Notes: a model not told the origin generated them from the letters alone. Shown: positions 16,303-26,169, counted from the first letter of the stretch. The stretch is DNA of 64,000 nt from Chitinophagales bacterium (GCA_017303475.1 JAFLBO010000034.1:1-64000); one strand, 5' to 3'. Numbers and translations are program-made.

Positions 16303-16425
16303 ACGGTGGACGGCCTACGGTAGACGGTGGACGGTAGACGGCCTACGGTAGACCTCGCAAGAGGTCCAACCTTTGTAGCCCAAATAACGGCCGTATCCCA
16401 GACCTCGCAAGAGGTCCAACTTCAA
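16303..16425. repeat. GACGGTGGACGG word cluster plus two GACCTCGCAAGAGGTC palindromes
   Basis: Direct words (GTAGACGGTGGACGGCCTAC) are followed by two copies of AGACCTCGCAAGAGGTCCAA (from 16351 and from 16400). The sequence lies between the trpS stop and the terminator at 16433. Confidence 0.65.
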
Positions 16426-16432
16426 TAAAAAA

Positions 16433-16461
16433 GAGCCACCCCAGGTTACCCAGGGTGGCTC
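16433..16461. terminator. Bidirectional intrinsic terminator
   Basis: GAGCCACCC (16433-16441) pairs perfectly with GGGTGGCTC (16453-16461). T-rich sequence follows on the plus strand and A-rich precedes it, so it serves both trpS and the convergent gene ending at 16486. Confidence 0.85.
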
Positions 16462-16485
16462 ATTTTTATTGGCAGCAAACAAAAA

Positions 16486-16911
16486 TTATTGCTCTTTCTT
16501 ACAAGCACCAGCAGATTTGCCTGCGCAGCAAGCTTTTCCGCCGTTAGCGGCGCCACCGGCACAAGCCTTGGCTTCGCTGGCAGAACAAGATTTTTTTACC
16601 ATACCTTCAGAAGCGCCAGCACCTGCAGTAGCAGATTTAGGAGCTACATTAACGAAAGCATTGGAAGCTTCGTCGTACTGAACACTCACAAACTTTACGT
16701 TGCCCTGAGCGTCAGACTCTTTACGAACGTATGAGATAGAGCCGTCTTCAGCAAGACGCTTTTCAATGGAAGCATCAGCAGAAGCAGCTTTAGCAGCTTT
16801 GTTGGCGCAGCAGGACTTGCCTGCAGATGCAGAAGCACCCTGGCACTGAGCATTAGCAGATACAATGCCTACAGCGAGGAAGAAGGCGAAGAAGAAAATC
16901 GCTTTTTTCAT
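16486..16911 (-). CDS. Small secreted Cys-rich protein of unknown function
   Basis: This 141-residue protein has a signal peptide (MKKAIFFFAFFLAVGIVSANAQ). The mature part is Ala/Lys/Ser-rich with eight cysteines in repeated K-x-C-C-A blocks (KSCCAN, KACCAG), plus single cysteines, flanking a central soluble segment (ISYVRKESDAQGNVKFVSVQ). The CC pairs suggest disulphides or metal binding. I do not recognise a family. It has a TACTTTTG -7 element on its strand at 16977-16970 and a strong terminator. Its simple composition and doubled CC blocks look like local duplication. Confidence 0.8.
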   Translation of the reverse strand: MKKAIFFFAFFLAVGIVSANAQCQGASASAGKSCCANKAAKAASADASIEKRLAEDGSISYVRKESDAQGNVKFVSVQYDEASNAFVNVAPKSATAGAGASEGMVKKSCSASEAKACAGGAANGGKACCAGKSAGACKKEQ

Positions 16912-17029
16912 GAGTGAAAGGTTAAGACTTTTAATGTGAATTTTTTTGTGTAGTGACGTATTTCAAGATCAAAAGTAATGCCTTATCAGGTTAATGCATT
17001 GCTTTTTTGAAAACCTTAACAGTGTTTAG

Positions 17030-17105
17030 ATACCACTATGTTACTAAGGGCACTAAGATTAATAACCTGACGTAAATCTTAGCGCCCTTAGTGACATAGT
17101 GGTAT
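17030..17105. repeat. Palindromic intergenic element (ACCACTATG...CACTAAG words)
   Basis: GATACCACTATGTTACTAAG and GGCACTAAG are mirrored by CTTAGCGCCCTTAGTGACAT and AGTGGTATC, giving a hairpin of about 30 bp arms. It lies just downstream of the ctp gene on the minus strand. Confidence 0.75.
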
Positions 17106-17112
17106 CCAGTCA

Positions 17113-18726
17113 TCAACCCTTTAAAATGGATTGATACTTGCCCGGATCATTCAACAACTTCACTGCCTCTTTTACCTCCGGATCGTTGACCAGGTTTTTG
17201 CGCACTTTGCCGCGGTGGAAATAGTAGCGGCCCACAATTTCCTGCTCAATTTCGTGCAGGATTTCCTCTTTTTGGCGCAAGATTTCCCCTTTCTTTTCAG
17301 CCTGAATCTTGGCCTCCAGGGCCTTCATTTCAGCGTCCAGCTGCCAGTTTTCCTGCTCTGCAATTTTGCGCAGCTCAGCCAGTTTAAGCTCTGAATGGGT
17401 TTGATAATCAAACTTTTTGGTTTGCACAAAAGCTAAAAAACCATCGAAATCCGTGTATTCAAACACCTCAATGGAGTCAATACTTTCCCGACTTTGCACA
17501 TACTGGGTCACGTAATCGAAAATAATATTCTGGTCAAGCAAGGCTTTCCAGGCGCCGTGGGCAGTATCGTGTGGCAATACTACATCCGGCTTGATGCCCC
17601 CGCCGTCCAGTACCGTGCGGCCATTGCGTGTTTTGAACTGGGCACGCTCTGCTTCCGGAATATCCACCGGCTGACCATCCTTATACCGCACCGACTGGAT
17701 ACAACGACCAGAAGGGATGTAATACTTGGCAGTAGTGAGTTTGATACGTGCATTGTAGCCAAGCTCCTTGGTATTTTGTACCAGCCCTTTACCATAACTC
17801 TTTTGGCCCATGATAACCGCCCGGTCGAGATCCTGCAATGCTCCAGCCGTTACTTCACTGGCGGATGCACTCATTTTATTCATCAATACGACCACCGGAA
17901 TATCTTTATCTATGGGCGAATGTTGGGTACGCAGGTTCAAATCCCATTCAGGCACTTTACCGCGGGTGCTGGCCACCAGTTCGCCTTTTGGCACAAATAC
18001 ATTCACGAGGTTTACCGCCTCATTCAATAAACCGCCGCCATTATCGCGTAAATCCAGGATCACACCTTTCAAACCTGGTGTTTTTTTCAGTTTGGAAAGT
18101 GCATCGCCTACGTTTTGGCCGGCATTCTCGGTAAAAGTGGTCAGGTTGATATATCCTACCCCATCTGCTACCAAACCGGAGTGAGGCACGTTTGGAATAA
18201 TCACCTCGCCACGTTCAAGACTGATTTTCAGGTCTTTAGCAGCTCCGGGGCGGCGCACCATAAGTTCAGTTTTGGTGCCCGGGTAACCCCTCAGAAAATC
18301 CTGCACCTCTTGTTCGGTACGTCCTTTAGCGCTCTGACCATCAATGCTGATCAGGGCGTCGCCTACCTTCAAGCCAGCTTTATGCGCAGGGCTGTTTTCA
18401 ATGATTTCAACCAGTACTACATAATCGCCCACACGCTCGCCGGTGGCGCCCAATCCGTTGTATTTGCCGTCAACCTGGATGCGATAACTTTCAATATCGG
18501 TTTCGGAAATGTAGTTAGTGAACGGATCCAAGCCCTCCAGCATGGCATCCAAGCCCCGGCGCATAACCTGATTGGGATCAAGAGCATCCACGTAAGAATG
18601 ATTGACCTCCCGGTAAGCGTTGGCAAAAATTTCCATGTTCTTGGCAATATCAAAGTAATTGCCCTGTGCATACACCCCTGCACTCAGCAACAAAGCAGGC
18701 AGCACAAATTTCAATTTGACGTTCAT
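17113..18726 (-). CDS. C-terminal processing peptidase, S41 family
   Basis: This 537-residue periplasmic serine peptidase has a signal peptide (MNVKLKFVLPALLLSAGVYA) and a PDZ domain (about residues 75-165; KVGDALISIDGQSAKG). Its S41 core has the catalytic Ser in NKMSASASEVTAGAL and the Lys in GQKSYGKGLVQ; LDLRDNGGGLLNEA is the conserved oxyanion/strand motif. A long charged C-terminal tail (after about 440) is typical of Bacteroidota Ctp proteins. It would trim or degrade envelope proteins. A perfect 38-bp-arm hairpin stands 27 bp upstream of its start. Confidence 0.93.
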   Translation of the reverse strand: MNVKLKFVLPALLLSAGVYAQGNYFDIAKNMEIFANAYREVNHSYVDALDPNQVMRRGLDAMLEGLDPFTNYISETDIESYRIQVDGKYNGLGATGERVGDYVVLVEIIENSPAHKAGLKVGDALISIDGQSAKGRTEQEVQDFLRGYPGTKTELMVRRPGAAKDLKISLERGEVIIPNVPHSGLVADGVGYINLTTFTENAGQNVGDALSKLKKTPGLKGVILDLRDNGGGLLNEAVNLVNVFVPKGELVASTRGKVPEWDLNLRTQHSPIDKDIPVVVLMNKMSASASEVTAGALQDLDRAVIMGQKSYGKGLVQNTKELGYNARIKLTTAKYYIPSGRCIQSVRYKDGQPVDIPEAERAQFKTRNGRTVLDGGGIKPDVVLPHDTAHGAWKALLDQNIIFDYVTQYVQSRESIDSIEVFEYTDFDGFLAFVQTKKFDYQTHSELKLAELRKIAEQENWQLDAEMKALEAKIQAEKKGEILRQKEEILHEIEQEIVGRYYFHRGKVRKNLVNDPEVKEAVKLLNDPGKYQSILKG

Positions 18727-18753
18727 TTTTATGTTTTTTTATGGCAATATAAA

Positions 18754-18836
18754 GCCTGTTTGGTTGATTTGTTAGGTTAGCGACGGGGTGATTGGCAGTC
18801 ACCCCGTCGCTAACCTAACAAATCAACCAAACAGGC
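18754..18836. repeat. Perfect inverted repeat with 38-bp arms
   Basis: Arms at 18754-18791 and 18799-18836 are exact reverse complements with a 7-nt loop. Words include GTTTGGTTGATTTGTTAGGT and GCGACGGGGTGA. It lies between two genes on the minus strand, 60 nt past the stop of the upstream protease and 27 nt before the ctp start. Confidence 0.9.
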
Positions 18837-18896
18837 CATTAAAGACGAAAAACTTTACCGTAGGTTGTTTAAACGCCTCAAAATTAGACCAACACT

Positions 18897-21800
18897 TTAT
18901 TCTATCACCAATTTCCGCACGCCTACACCGCTCTCGGTCTCAACCTGAACAGCGTAGATGCCCTTAGGCAATGCAGCTACTTCTAATGGTAAACGCTCCT
19001 GCCCGTTTGCCATGGATTGCTCCAGCAGCAATTGACCAGCTATGTTGTACAAACGCACCTGCGCTGCATCTGTAATTGGCTGCGTAAACGTAAGCCATAC
19101 AGATTGTGTTGCAGGGTTTGGCGCAAGCGTGAAATCCAGTTTTTGCACCGGAATATCCTTGGCATCTACCAGTGGCTGGGCCAGGAATTTTGGTGTACCA
19201 AAAAATCCACCCTCACCGTCGGTTACCATAAAGCGGAAACCATCAGGCTCCGGGCTGCCACCGAAATCAAAAAAGCGCAACGAACCAGCATCAATATCGG
19301 CCTGGGTGAATTGTGCTCCTGGCTGCAATTGCACCCCATTCAGCTCCAGCACACCGTTTTCTGGCACCGTGAGCAGGGTGAAAATCAGTTGAGCATGTGT
19401 GTTATTCGGATCTTCTACCAACAGGAAATCTGGCGTTACAGCCCGATTGGTACCCGTTGGCAGTGGCATAATCAGGTTGTTAACCAGGAAAGGAGGCTGA
19501 ATTTCTACAGATTGGCAGAATTGCAGGGCAAAAGCATTCAGGTTGCCGCCGCCACCAGAAACTTTGTCTTTTATCCGAAGGGTCCACAAACCAGACGAGT
19601 TTTGGCCCAGCAAAGGCGCCAACGGACTTTGTGGTTTGTTGATGGCGCCGGTGTTAGGCGGCGGACAAGAGAAAACGGAAGGCGATGCATCCGACAAACC
19701 AAAGTTGAAGGAGCCATTGAAGTTGCCACAACGGTCTTTCCAAAGCAGTATTTCTGAGCCCTGTGGACTAATCAGATGCACTTCCAGGTCTTTGAAATAT
19801 TCGTGGTAGCCGGAAATCTGACTCACTACCACATCGCTGATCTGGCCTCCAAACGGCACGTTGATTTTGGATTCAACAATTGGTGTGCCGTTCGTGCTAA
19901 TGTTTTTGGGCAGGTCATTTGCCTGAAAACTCAAACAATTTTCTGCAAAAGTTGAGAAGAAATAAGGCTCGGTCCACTCATGCACGCCACACTCATTGCG
20001 CGGGCGCACACGCCAGAAATAAGCCTTGCCTTTTTCCAGGAGGAAGGTGATTTTTAAGGAATCCTGCGAGGTATTGCTGGACGAGGCCAGAATATTGGTA
20101 AAGGCCGGACTGTCGGAGAACTGTACATCGTAGGTGTCAGCATCCAAACCCTTGCTCCAATGCAGGGTTTGGGACAATGCCTGATTGGTCAAACCATTAG
20201 CCGGCGTTACCAATCCGAAACCGGAAAAGTCATTCCTGCGCAGGAAAAGGCTCACCGGGCGCAGCATGGTATCTGTGCCGGAAATAGCGCGAATGGTAAA
20301 ACTAAAATTACCCTCTACAGCCACACTGGCCATGTCAACCGTCAACGTGGCGGTTTCACCCGGGTTAATGTTGGTTGCACTGAACGTATAAGTGGCGCCG
20401 GCCGGCACACTACCTACCAGATCCAGTGCAACAGGCGTGGAATAACCCTGTACAGTGGCTGTATTGACGTTGGTAACAAAATCGCCGGGCAGACAAACCG
20501 TGGCAGCATCAGTAGACAAACCAACGGTGAGCGATGGCTGAACCGGGTTCTGGATCTTGAAATTGGCATTCGACAGGTCGAAGAACACATTATCCGCGGC
20601 CTCAATGCGCACGCGGGCGCTGGAGGTAAGGGTGTTTGGCACCATAATATAATGGGTACCATCGTTCTCTGTATCTGCCACCAGGGTGGTTGGATAGGTA
20701 AGTCCGCCATCGGTGCTCAGCAGAATATTTACTTTCTGGCAGTTTACCGGAGCTGTATTGGTATTGGAAACATCCCAGCGCACTTCCGTGAGCTCGCCAA
20801 CGCGCCAGATGGTGCTGGCGGAATTGGGAGAAAGCACCAGGAATGGGCCCGCTGATTCAACGGCTTTAAAGGCTACATCGGCGTAATGCACCCCGCCACC
20901 GCCAGGCTTGTTATCACGTGCGGTTAAACGGAAGGTAAGGTCGCGGGAATAAAATGGCAGCTGTTCGGTAAAGTCTTCCGCATTAGCCAGAATGGTGCCC
21001 AATTGAGGGAAAACCCTATTATTTACATCCACTGGAGGCCGACTGCGGAATATGGCGGCATTACCCTGAGGCGCGCCCAGTGGCGTTTCAGGACCCGCGT
21101 CTATTTCTTCCCAGCAATACGTGAGTGCGTCGCCATCCGGATCGGTTGCTGCACCCCGCAGCTCGAATGGTGTGGAAATGGGAATACTGAAGTTGTCGGT
21201 ATATGGCAAGGTTACCGTTGGCGGGTTGTTGGTGGTGGTTACATATCCACCACACTGGGCAATGGAATTGACAAAAAATCCAATTTCTTCTATGCTTCCG
21301 CCATGGTAATACAAATCGCCAATACCCACAATGTTGTCGGCGCCACACAAGCCGGCATACGACATAATGGTGCTACCGCTGCCGGGTTCAAAGGCGGTGA
21401 ATCCAACGCGCTGGTCGTTACCTGGTCCGCAACGGTTCCAGGTATGGCCACCACTAAACTGGTGCCCTACTTCCTGGCCGATAACAAAAAGAAAGAAATC
21501 GCCGTAATCATTGATACCCTGACCAGCCGAACAACCGCGGCCTTTGGAATCAAGGCAGGCATTGCCGCCAGCCACACCGCCACCGCCACGAATGTACACG
21601 TGACCAACATCGTAGGAGTTGACATTGGTAAACTGGTTCAAAACGGAAGGGTTGATGGTCATGCAGGCATCGTTGGTCAGCACCGGATATGGGTCGCTGT
21701 TCGGGTCGGTAAACACCACAAACTGCACACCGTTAGTCAGCTGAATTCTGATGTCGATATCCCGTTCAAAAACGGCACTCACCAGGTTGGTGTATTCTGT

Positions 21801-22526
21801 AACGGCTGCGATGCCAAGCGGTTTTGTGCCGCCGTGGTCTTGCGTAAACTCACCCACTGCTGCCGCGCAATAGCGGAACACTTTCAGTTTCACAGGCTCC
21901 AATTCCTGTCCACGATCTGCTGAAACCTGTGGCAACTGTGCTTTTTTTCTGGCTTCAAACCAAACTGAGCCATCGGTATTGATACCGCTTTGCATACCTG
22001 GTTGCCGGTCTTCCGGAATATCCAGGTGTTCGTAAGCTATGTAGAGGTTATTTTCTCCGGGAAAAACCGCTTTAACCATAGATGCGTCCATATCCGGATG
22101 CATCACCATAGCCTTGAGTCCGCGGGGTGTCAGGCTAAACCGGACTGTACGGCGGGAATCTTTGAGGGAAATACCGGCGTAGGTGCGGATATCCGGATAG
22201 GCCGCTGCCAGTTCGGGGTCGAGCATAGCCACCCGCCAAACCGCAAAAGTTTCAGCTTTCCCGTTTCCCATGGGCATGGTTACCTGATATTGGCGCTGAT
22301 CAGCTTCCGGGGTAAATTCCCAGGGTGCATTTTCAAGCGCAGCTTTCAGGCCGGCTTCATCCAGTTCAAAGGCCTCAAAGGTTTTAGGCAACCGAATTTT
22401 GCCTGAACCCTCTGCCTTCAGCACAATATCTGAAGGAATTCTGGTGAAAAAAGAACCGTTTTGCGCTTGTGATGCTGTCAGCATCAACAGACAGAACAGG
22501 AGTGTGTACACGTTTTTAGCGTTCAT
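18897..22526 (-). CDS. Secreted reprolysin (M12B)-like protein with P-domain and T9SS sorting domain; first zinc ligand replaced by Gln
   Basis: This protein has 1209 residues. The order is: signal peptide (MNAKNVYTLLFCLLMLTASQAQ), a propeptide-like region, an M12B-like domain with QEVGHQFSGGHTWNRCG (residues 351-367), beta-rich/Fn3-like modules, a proprotein-convertase P-domain (SGYHEYFKDLEVHLISPQGS), and a C-terminal T9SS type A sorting domain (LAPNPATQSVWLTF...GIYAVQVETESGVGVRKLVI). In active relatives the zinc motif is HExGHxxxxxH; here the first His is Gln351 (codon CAG, 21476-21474), while His355 and His361 remain. It may be inactive or unusual. The ATG 22526 is chosen as it begins the signal peptide. 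Confidence 0.88.
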   Translation of the reverse strand: MNAKNVYTLLFCLLMLTASQAQNGSFFTRIPSDIVLKAEGSGKIRLPKTFEAFELDEAGLKAALENAPWEFTPEADQRQYQVTMPMGNGKAETFAVWRVAMLDPELAAAYPDIRTYAGISLKDSRRTVRFSLTPRGLKAMVMHPDMDASMVKAVFPGENNLYIAYEHLDIPEDRQPGMQSGINTDGSVWFEARKKAQLPQVSADRGQELEPVKLKVFRYCAAAVGEFTQDHGGTKPLGIAAVTEYTNLVSAVFERDIDIRIQLTNGVQFVVFTDPNSDPYPVLTNDACMTINPSVLNQFTNVNSYDVGHVYIRGGGGVAGGNACLDSKGRGCSAGQGINDYGDFFLFVIGQEVGHQFSGGHTWNRCGPGNDQRVGFTAFEPGSGSTIMSYAGLCGADNIVGIGDLYYHGGSIEEIGFFVNSIAQCGGYVTTTNNPPTVTLPYTDNFSIPISTPFELRGAATDPDGDALTYCWEEIDAGPETPLGAPQGNAAIFRSRPPVDVNNRVFPQLGTILANAEDFTEQLPFYSRDLTFRLTARDNKPGGGGVHYADVAFKAVESAGPFLVLSPNSASTIWRVGELTEVRWDVSNTNTAPVNCQKVNILLSTDGGLTYPTTLVADTENDGTHYIMVPNTLTSSARVRIEAADNVFFDLSNANFKIQNPVQPSLTVGLSTDAATVCLPGDFVTNVNTATVQGYSTPVALDLVGSVPAGATYTFSATNINPGETATLTVDMASVAVEGNFSFTIRAISGTDTMLRPVSLFLRRNDFSGFGLVTPANGLTNQALSQTLHWSKGLDADTYDVQFSDSPAFTNILASSSNTSQDSLKITFLLEKGKAYFWRVRPRNECGVHEWTEPYFFSTFAENCLSFQANDLPKNISTNGTPIVESKINVPFGGQISDVVVSQISGYHEYFKDLEVHLISPQGSEILLWKDRCGNFNGSFNFGLSDASPSVFSCPPPNTGAINKPQSPLAPLLGQNSSGLWTLRIKDKVSGGGGNLNAFALQFCQSVEIQPPFLVNNLIMPLPTGTNRAVTPDFLLVEDPNNTHAQLIFTLLTVPENGVLELNGVQLQPGAQFTQADIDAGSLRFFDFGGSPEPDGFRFMVTDGEGGFFGTPKFLAQPLVDAKDIPVQKLDFTLAPNPATQSVWLTFTQPITDAAQVRLYNIAGQLLLEQSMANGQERLPLEVAALPKGIYAVQVETESGVGVRKLVIE

Positions 22527-22651
22527 AACAAAAGTTTGGACGATGCGCAGCATGCTATTAAGGTGAAAAATTGCCTGCGAAGATAACAAGATTACGAAAT
22601 AACGCTCCAGAATGGAATTACGTTTGCCATCAGTTGACAAATGATTGGCTC

Positions 22652-22682
22652 TTGCGCGATATCACACAATACTTTAACTTTG
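22652..22682 (+). promoter_or_regulatory. Promoter for the aspartic protease gene
   Basis: TAACTTTG (22675-22682) fits TAnnTTTG. TTG (22652-22654) lies 20 bp upstream. The ATG is 16 nt downstream. Confidence 0.5.
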
Positions 22683-22698
22683 CTAAAAACCGAAAGAA

Positions 22699-23118
22699 AT
22701 GGGACTTGTATATACAGATATTGAACTCATAAATGGAGAAGACCTCACACTGCTGCGCCGCAACCTGATTGGCCAGGACGAGGTAAAGCATATGACCATA
22801 CGGGCTCTGGTGGACACCGGTTCGTATATGCTGTGTATCAACGAAGAAATTCAGGCGCAGTTGCAATTTCCGATCGTGGAAAAGCGCAAAGCCGAGACTG
22901 CCGACGGGCGAATTTTAGAATTTGACGTGGCTGATAGTGTTCAGGTCCGGTTTAAAAATCGGGCAACCACCTGCCGTGCCATGATTCTGCCAGGTGACAG
23001 TGAGCCACTCCTGGGAGCCATACCATTAGAGGATATGGATGTACTGGTACACCCGCAACGGCAGGAGCTGATCGTGAATCCGGATCACCCTTACTTTGCC
23101 CAAATGAAATTAAAGTAG
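22699..23118 (+). CDS. Retropepsin-like (clan AA) aspartic protease family protein
   Basis: This 139-residue protein has the catalytic-type motif ALVDTGSYMLCI (DTGS) and the C-terminal LLGAIPLEDMDVLV that completes a single-lobe aspartyl protease fold; such proteins act as dimers. There is no signal peptide, so it is cytoplasmic. Free-standing members occur in many bacteria without a defined substrate. It is oriented away from the upstream protease gene and converges with the T9SS gene that ends at 23130. Fold assignment is good, function unknown. Confidence 0.8.
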   Translation: MGLVYTDIELINGEDLTLLRRNLIGQDEVKHMTIRALVDTGSYMLCINEEIQAQLQFPIVEKRKAETADGRILEFDVADSVQVRFKNRATTCRAMILPGDSEPLLGAIPLEDMDVLVHPQRQELIVNPDHPYFAQMKLK

Positions 23119-23129
23119 CCTGGTTGCCG

Positions 23130-25973
23130 CTATTGCTTTATCAGTTTTCTGGTTAAGGTTTGGCCATTGGCCTGGATACGCACCAGGTACAGCCCCGGCG
23201 TCATAGATTCCAGATCAATGGTTTCAGTAAGCTGGGTGGCATCATTTACCGTGGTCATGTGCATACGTTGTCCCATCGGATTGAGTATTTCCAATTGGGC
23301 GTCTGTAGATTCCAGGAACTGCACTTCCAGGGTAGACAGGCCGCTGGTTGGGTTCGGGAACAAAGACACTCGGGCAAAAGTGGCGGGATCCTGCACTGAA
23401 GAGGTACCGAGGTTGAAGGTGATCTCATCGGTACAGCCATGTGCATCCAGCACGGTAACCGTGTAGGCGCCCGGGCCGAGGTTTGTAGCCGTTTGGGTGG
23501 TATTACCACTGCTCCAGGTGTATTGGTATGGCGGATTGCCCAATCCCACTTCTATTTTGGCTACACCATCAAACTGGCCGGGATTGGCCGGCGTTATTGC
23601 TGCGCTGAGCTCCATGTCTGCGGCGCAAGACAGGATATTGACATTATCCAGATCAAACCAGAAATCGCTGGCGCCCCAGATACCGTGGTAGCGGATTTTG
23701 AGGTTCTCACCTACATAATTTTCCAGGCTGATTTTGCGCTCGCGCATCTGGATTGTAGGCAGGTGGTTCAGATTGCTAATGGTAAAGAAGGTTTCCCAGG
23801 TTTCGCCGCAATCTGTGGATGCCTGAATTTCAATTTTTGTTCCACCCTGCAGGATAGTAGGCGTTTGACCCTCAGAATCATAGTTGGTGATCCGATAGGT
23901 GAAACGCAGGGAGTCGCCGGATTGTACCAAACCCATGCGCGGCATATCCGCCGTGAATTCCGTATTTCCGCTGTACAGGTTGAAGGCCAGCACATTGGAA
24001 ATATTGTTATGGGTATTGGTTACAATGAATCCGAATGCTGGATCGTAGGTCCAATCTGTTGGAGGAGCGGTGAGGGTTTCGAAATTTTGCTGATAAGGCA
24101 ATGGTTTCGCGCGGTGATCCACAACGTATGTAATAGTATCATTGCTGTGATCCTGATCTCCGGTGAGGTTGGTCCAGCATTTTATTTCAAACAAACCATC
24201 ACGGCTGTCGAAAGGAACCGTGAAGGTATGCGTTACCTGTTGGTCTACTACGGCTGTTCCGGTCACGTTTTGTTGCACCGGAGCACCGCCATTTATGCTG
24301 TAGAAGGCTTTAATTCCGCTTTGCGTGGCAGAGCCGGCGTTCAGGAAGGTGAAAACAACCTGATCGTTTTCCAAACCGCACTCCTCTTCATCGCCAAGGG
24401 TATACATGGAAAGTGCAGCAAGATCTTTTGCAAAAGCTTCGAAAATCCGGATATCATCAATGCCGCAACCACCGCCGGAGAAGAAAGGGGAGCTGCGCAT
24501 CACGTAACGAAGGTGCACTTCACTTTCGCCTGCGGTACCGGGCAATGAATGGCGTGCATTCACCCAACCACCTGTATTACCCGACCAGGCATCTGTGAGT
24601 CCCAGAAAATCAATTTCGCCGGAATACCAGTTCTGGCCTTCTCCAACTTCACCTACCTTTTCCCAGTTTTGTCCGCCGTCTACAGAGGTCTCCAACCATA
24701 CGCCATCAAAATCCTGTTGCATATCCAGATTGATGGAAAAGGCAATTACAGGATCTGTATCCAATTCAGAAAAATCGAAACATGGAGAGGTAAGGAAAGA
24801 CGCCTCACTAGTATTATAGCTGCCGGCCAGGCTGGTTACCCAGGCAAATTCGCCGCTGGCTGCATTTGGAATTTCCGGCTTGTCAGGTTTGCCGTATTCC
24901 CAGGATGGATTTTCTCCACTGACTTCCCAGCCGCCGCCCCATGTTTCGAATAATTGTACATACGTGGGTTGAAGGCGGTTGGTGAAATAATACGTAAAAG
25001 TGTCGTTTTGCAGGTCTTCATCCGTTCCCAACTCGGTATACACATCCAAACGGTATTCGCCGGAAACAGAAAAATCGCTCAAGGTTTCAAACGCAATCAC
25101 TACCGTGCTGTCTTTACCCAAAATGCCGGTGTAAAAACCATCAGAAGGTGGCACCACAGCGGCCGGTTGACCATTTACAGCATAGCTGTACGTGAAGAGC
25201 GATTGAGGAGCCGACCCGAAGTTCCGCACCATCACTTTCACAGAATCCATCCCAAGATCGCAACCATTTTGTGGCGAGACCACACCCGTTATTCCAATAT
25301 CGTTGGTCCAGTAGGTTTGGAAAGACACTGGTCCTACGAAATCGGAATAACCGCCAATGGCGCCACAGTATTGCTGCACATAGGCATCGTACCAGGTTTT
25401 TTTCTGCAATCCCTGTATGGTCACTTTATTGAGTGCTGCGGTAATGGAATCTCCTTCTCCGGCATTCAGGTTGAATCCTTGCGGGCCATACACTACACGC
25501 CAGGATTCCGGCGCGCTGGTACCGCCGGTGTTGGGTTGCCAGCGCAGTCGCACGCGGTTATCCCAGATATTTTCCACGGCAAAGCCGGATGGTTGTCCAC
25601 ATTCAATACAATCGCCGGTGCCGGTGTAAAGTGTTCCGGTAGCCGGCGCCACGCTCTGAAAAAAAGGAGCGCCGGTATTATCCAACACACTGAAGGAAAC
25701 TTCCCAGGGGAAACTTCCTGCTGTGTAACTAAACACAAGAGGCGCTCCATCTGCAACCACAAAAGTCAGAGTGCTGTCAATACCATCGTCATTGATATTG
25801 TCCAGGGTAAAAGTGGTGGCATTCCCCCCCGAAGTGATGGTTAGTTTTCCGCCATTCCAGCCATCGCCGTAGCTGTCCAGCATTTGAAGCGTAAAGGTGC
25901 ACTGAGCCTGAGCAGCCCCTGCTGCCAGGGTAAACATCGTGAAAAAGAGCACGCGGAGTAAGGAAAAATTCAT
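23130..25973 (-). CDS. Large T9SS-exported surface protein with CARDB/MAM-like beta domains
   Basis: This 947-residue secreted protein has signal peptide MNFSLLRVLFFTMFTLAAGA. An N-terminal domain (CTFTLQMLDSYGDGWNGG) is of a type common in Bacteroidota surface proteins. Next come an Fn3-like module (about residues 140-220), repeated CARDB-like segments (NDIGITGV, NDTITYVVDHRAKPLPYQQN), a SprB-like segment (NPPYQYTWSSGNTTQTATNL), and a C-terminal type A sorting domain (SLFPNPTSGLSTLEVQF...GLYLVRIQANGQTLTRKLI). It is probably cell-surface attached or released. No catalytic residues are recognised. A TACCTTTG element lies at 26060-26053 on its strand, about 80 nt upstream of the ATG. Confidence 0.88.
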   Translation of the reverse strand: MNFSLLRVLFFTMFTLAAGAAQAQCTFTLQMLDSYGDGWNGGKLTITSGGNATTFTLDNINDDGIDSTLTFVVADGAPLVFSYTAGSFPWEVSFSVLDNTGAPFFQSVAPATGTLYTGTGDCIECGQPSGFAVENIWDNRVRLRWQPNTGGTSAPESWRVVYGPQGFNLNAGEGDSITAALNKVTIQGLQKKTWYDAYVQQYCGAIGGYSDFVGPVSFQTYWTNDIGITGVVSPQNGCDLGMDSVKVMVRNFGSAPQSLFTYSYAVNGQPAAVVPPSDGFYTGILGKDSTVVIAFETLSDFSVSGEYRLDVYTELGTDEDLQNDTFTYYFTNRLQPTYVQLFETWGGGWEVSGENPSWEYGKPDKPEIPNAASGEFAWVTSLAGSYNTSEASFLTSPCFDFSELDTDPVIAFSINLDMQQDFDGVWLETSVDGGQNWEKVGEVGEGQNWYSGEIDFLGLTDAWSGNTGGWVNARHSLPGTAGESEVHLRYVMRSSPFFSGGGCGIDDIRIFEAFAKDLAALSMYTLGDEEECGLENDQVVFTFLNAGSATQSGIKAFYSINGGAPVQQNVTGTAVVDQQVTHTFTVPFDSRDGLFEIKCWTNLTGDQDHSNDTITYVVDHRAKPLPYQQNFETLTAPPTDWTYDPAFGFIVTNTHNNISNVLAFNLYSGNTEFTADMPRMGLVQSGDSLRFTYRITNYDSEGQTPTILQGGTKIEIQASTDCGETWETFFTISNLNHLPTIQMRERKISLENYVGENLKIRYHGIWGASDFWFDLDNVNILSCAADMELSAAITPANPGQFDGVAKIEVGLGNPPYQYTWSSGNTTQTATNLGPGAYTVTVLDAHGCTDEITFNLGTSSVQDPATFARVSLFPNPTSGLSTLEVQFLESTDAQLEILNPMGQRMHMTTVNDATQLTETIDLESMTPGLYLVRIQANGQTLTRKLIKQ

Positions 25974-26169
25974 GTTGCAACCTAAATTTTGCGCAAAATT
26001 GGAATAAAAAACCTGCTTCTGGTATTTTCCTGAAGGGAGATTATCAGAATCAAAGGTAGTCTAAGCCACTCATTTTGAAAGCAGGAAGTTACATTCTGCA
26101 AGTTTTAGCAAAAAACCTTGCGTACCTTCGCGCACTGTTTGCAACAAACCCTCCCAGTTAGTAAACCCT

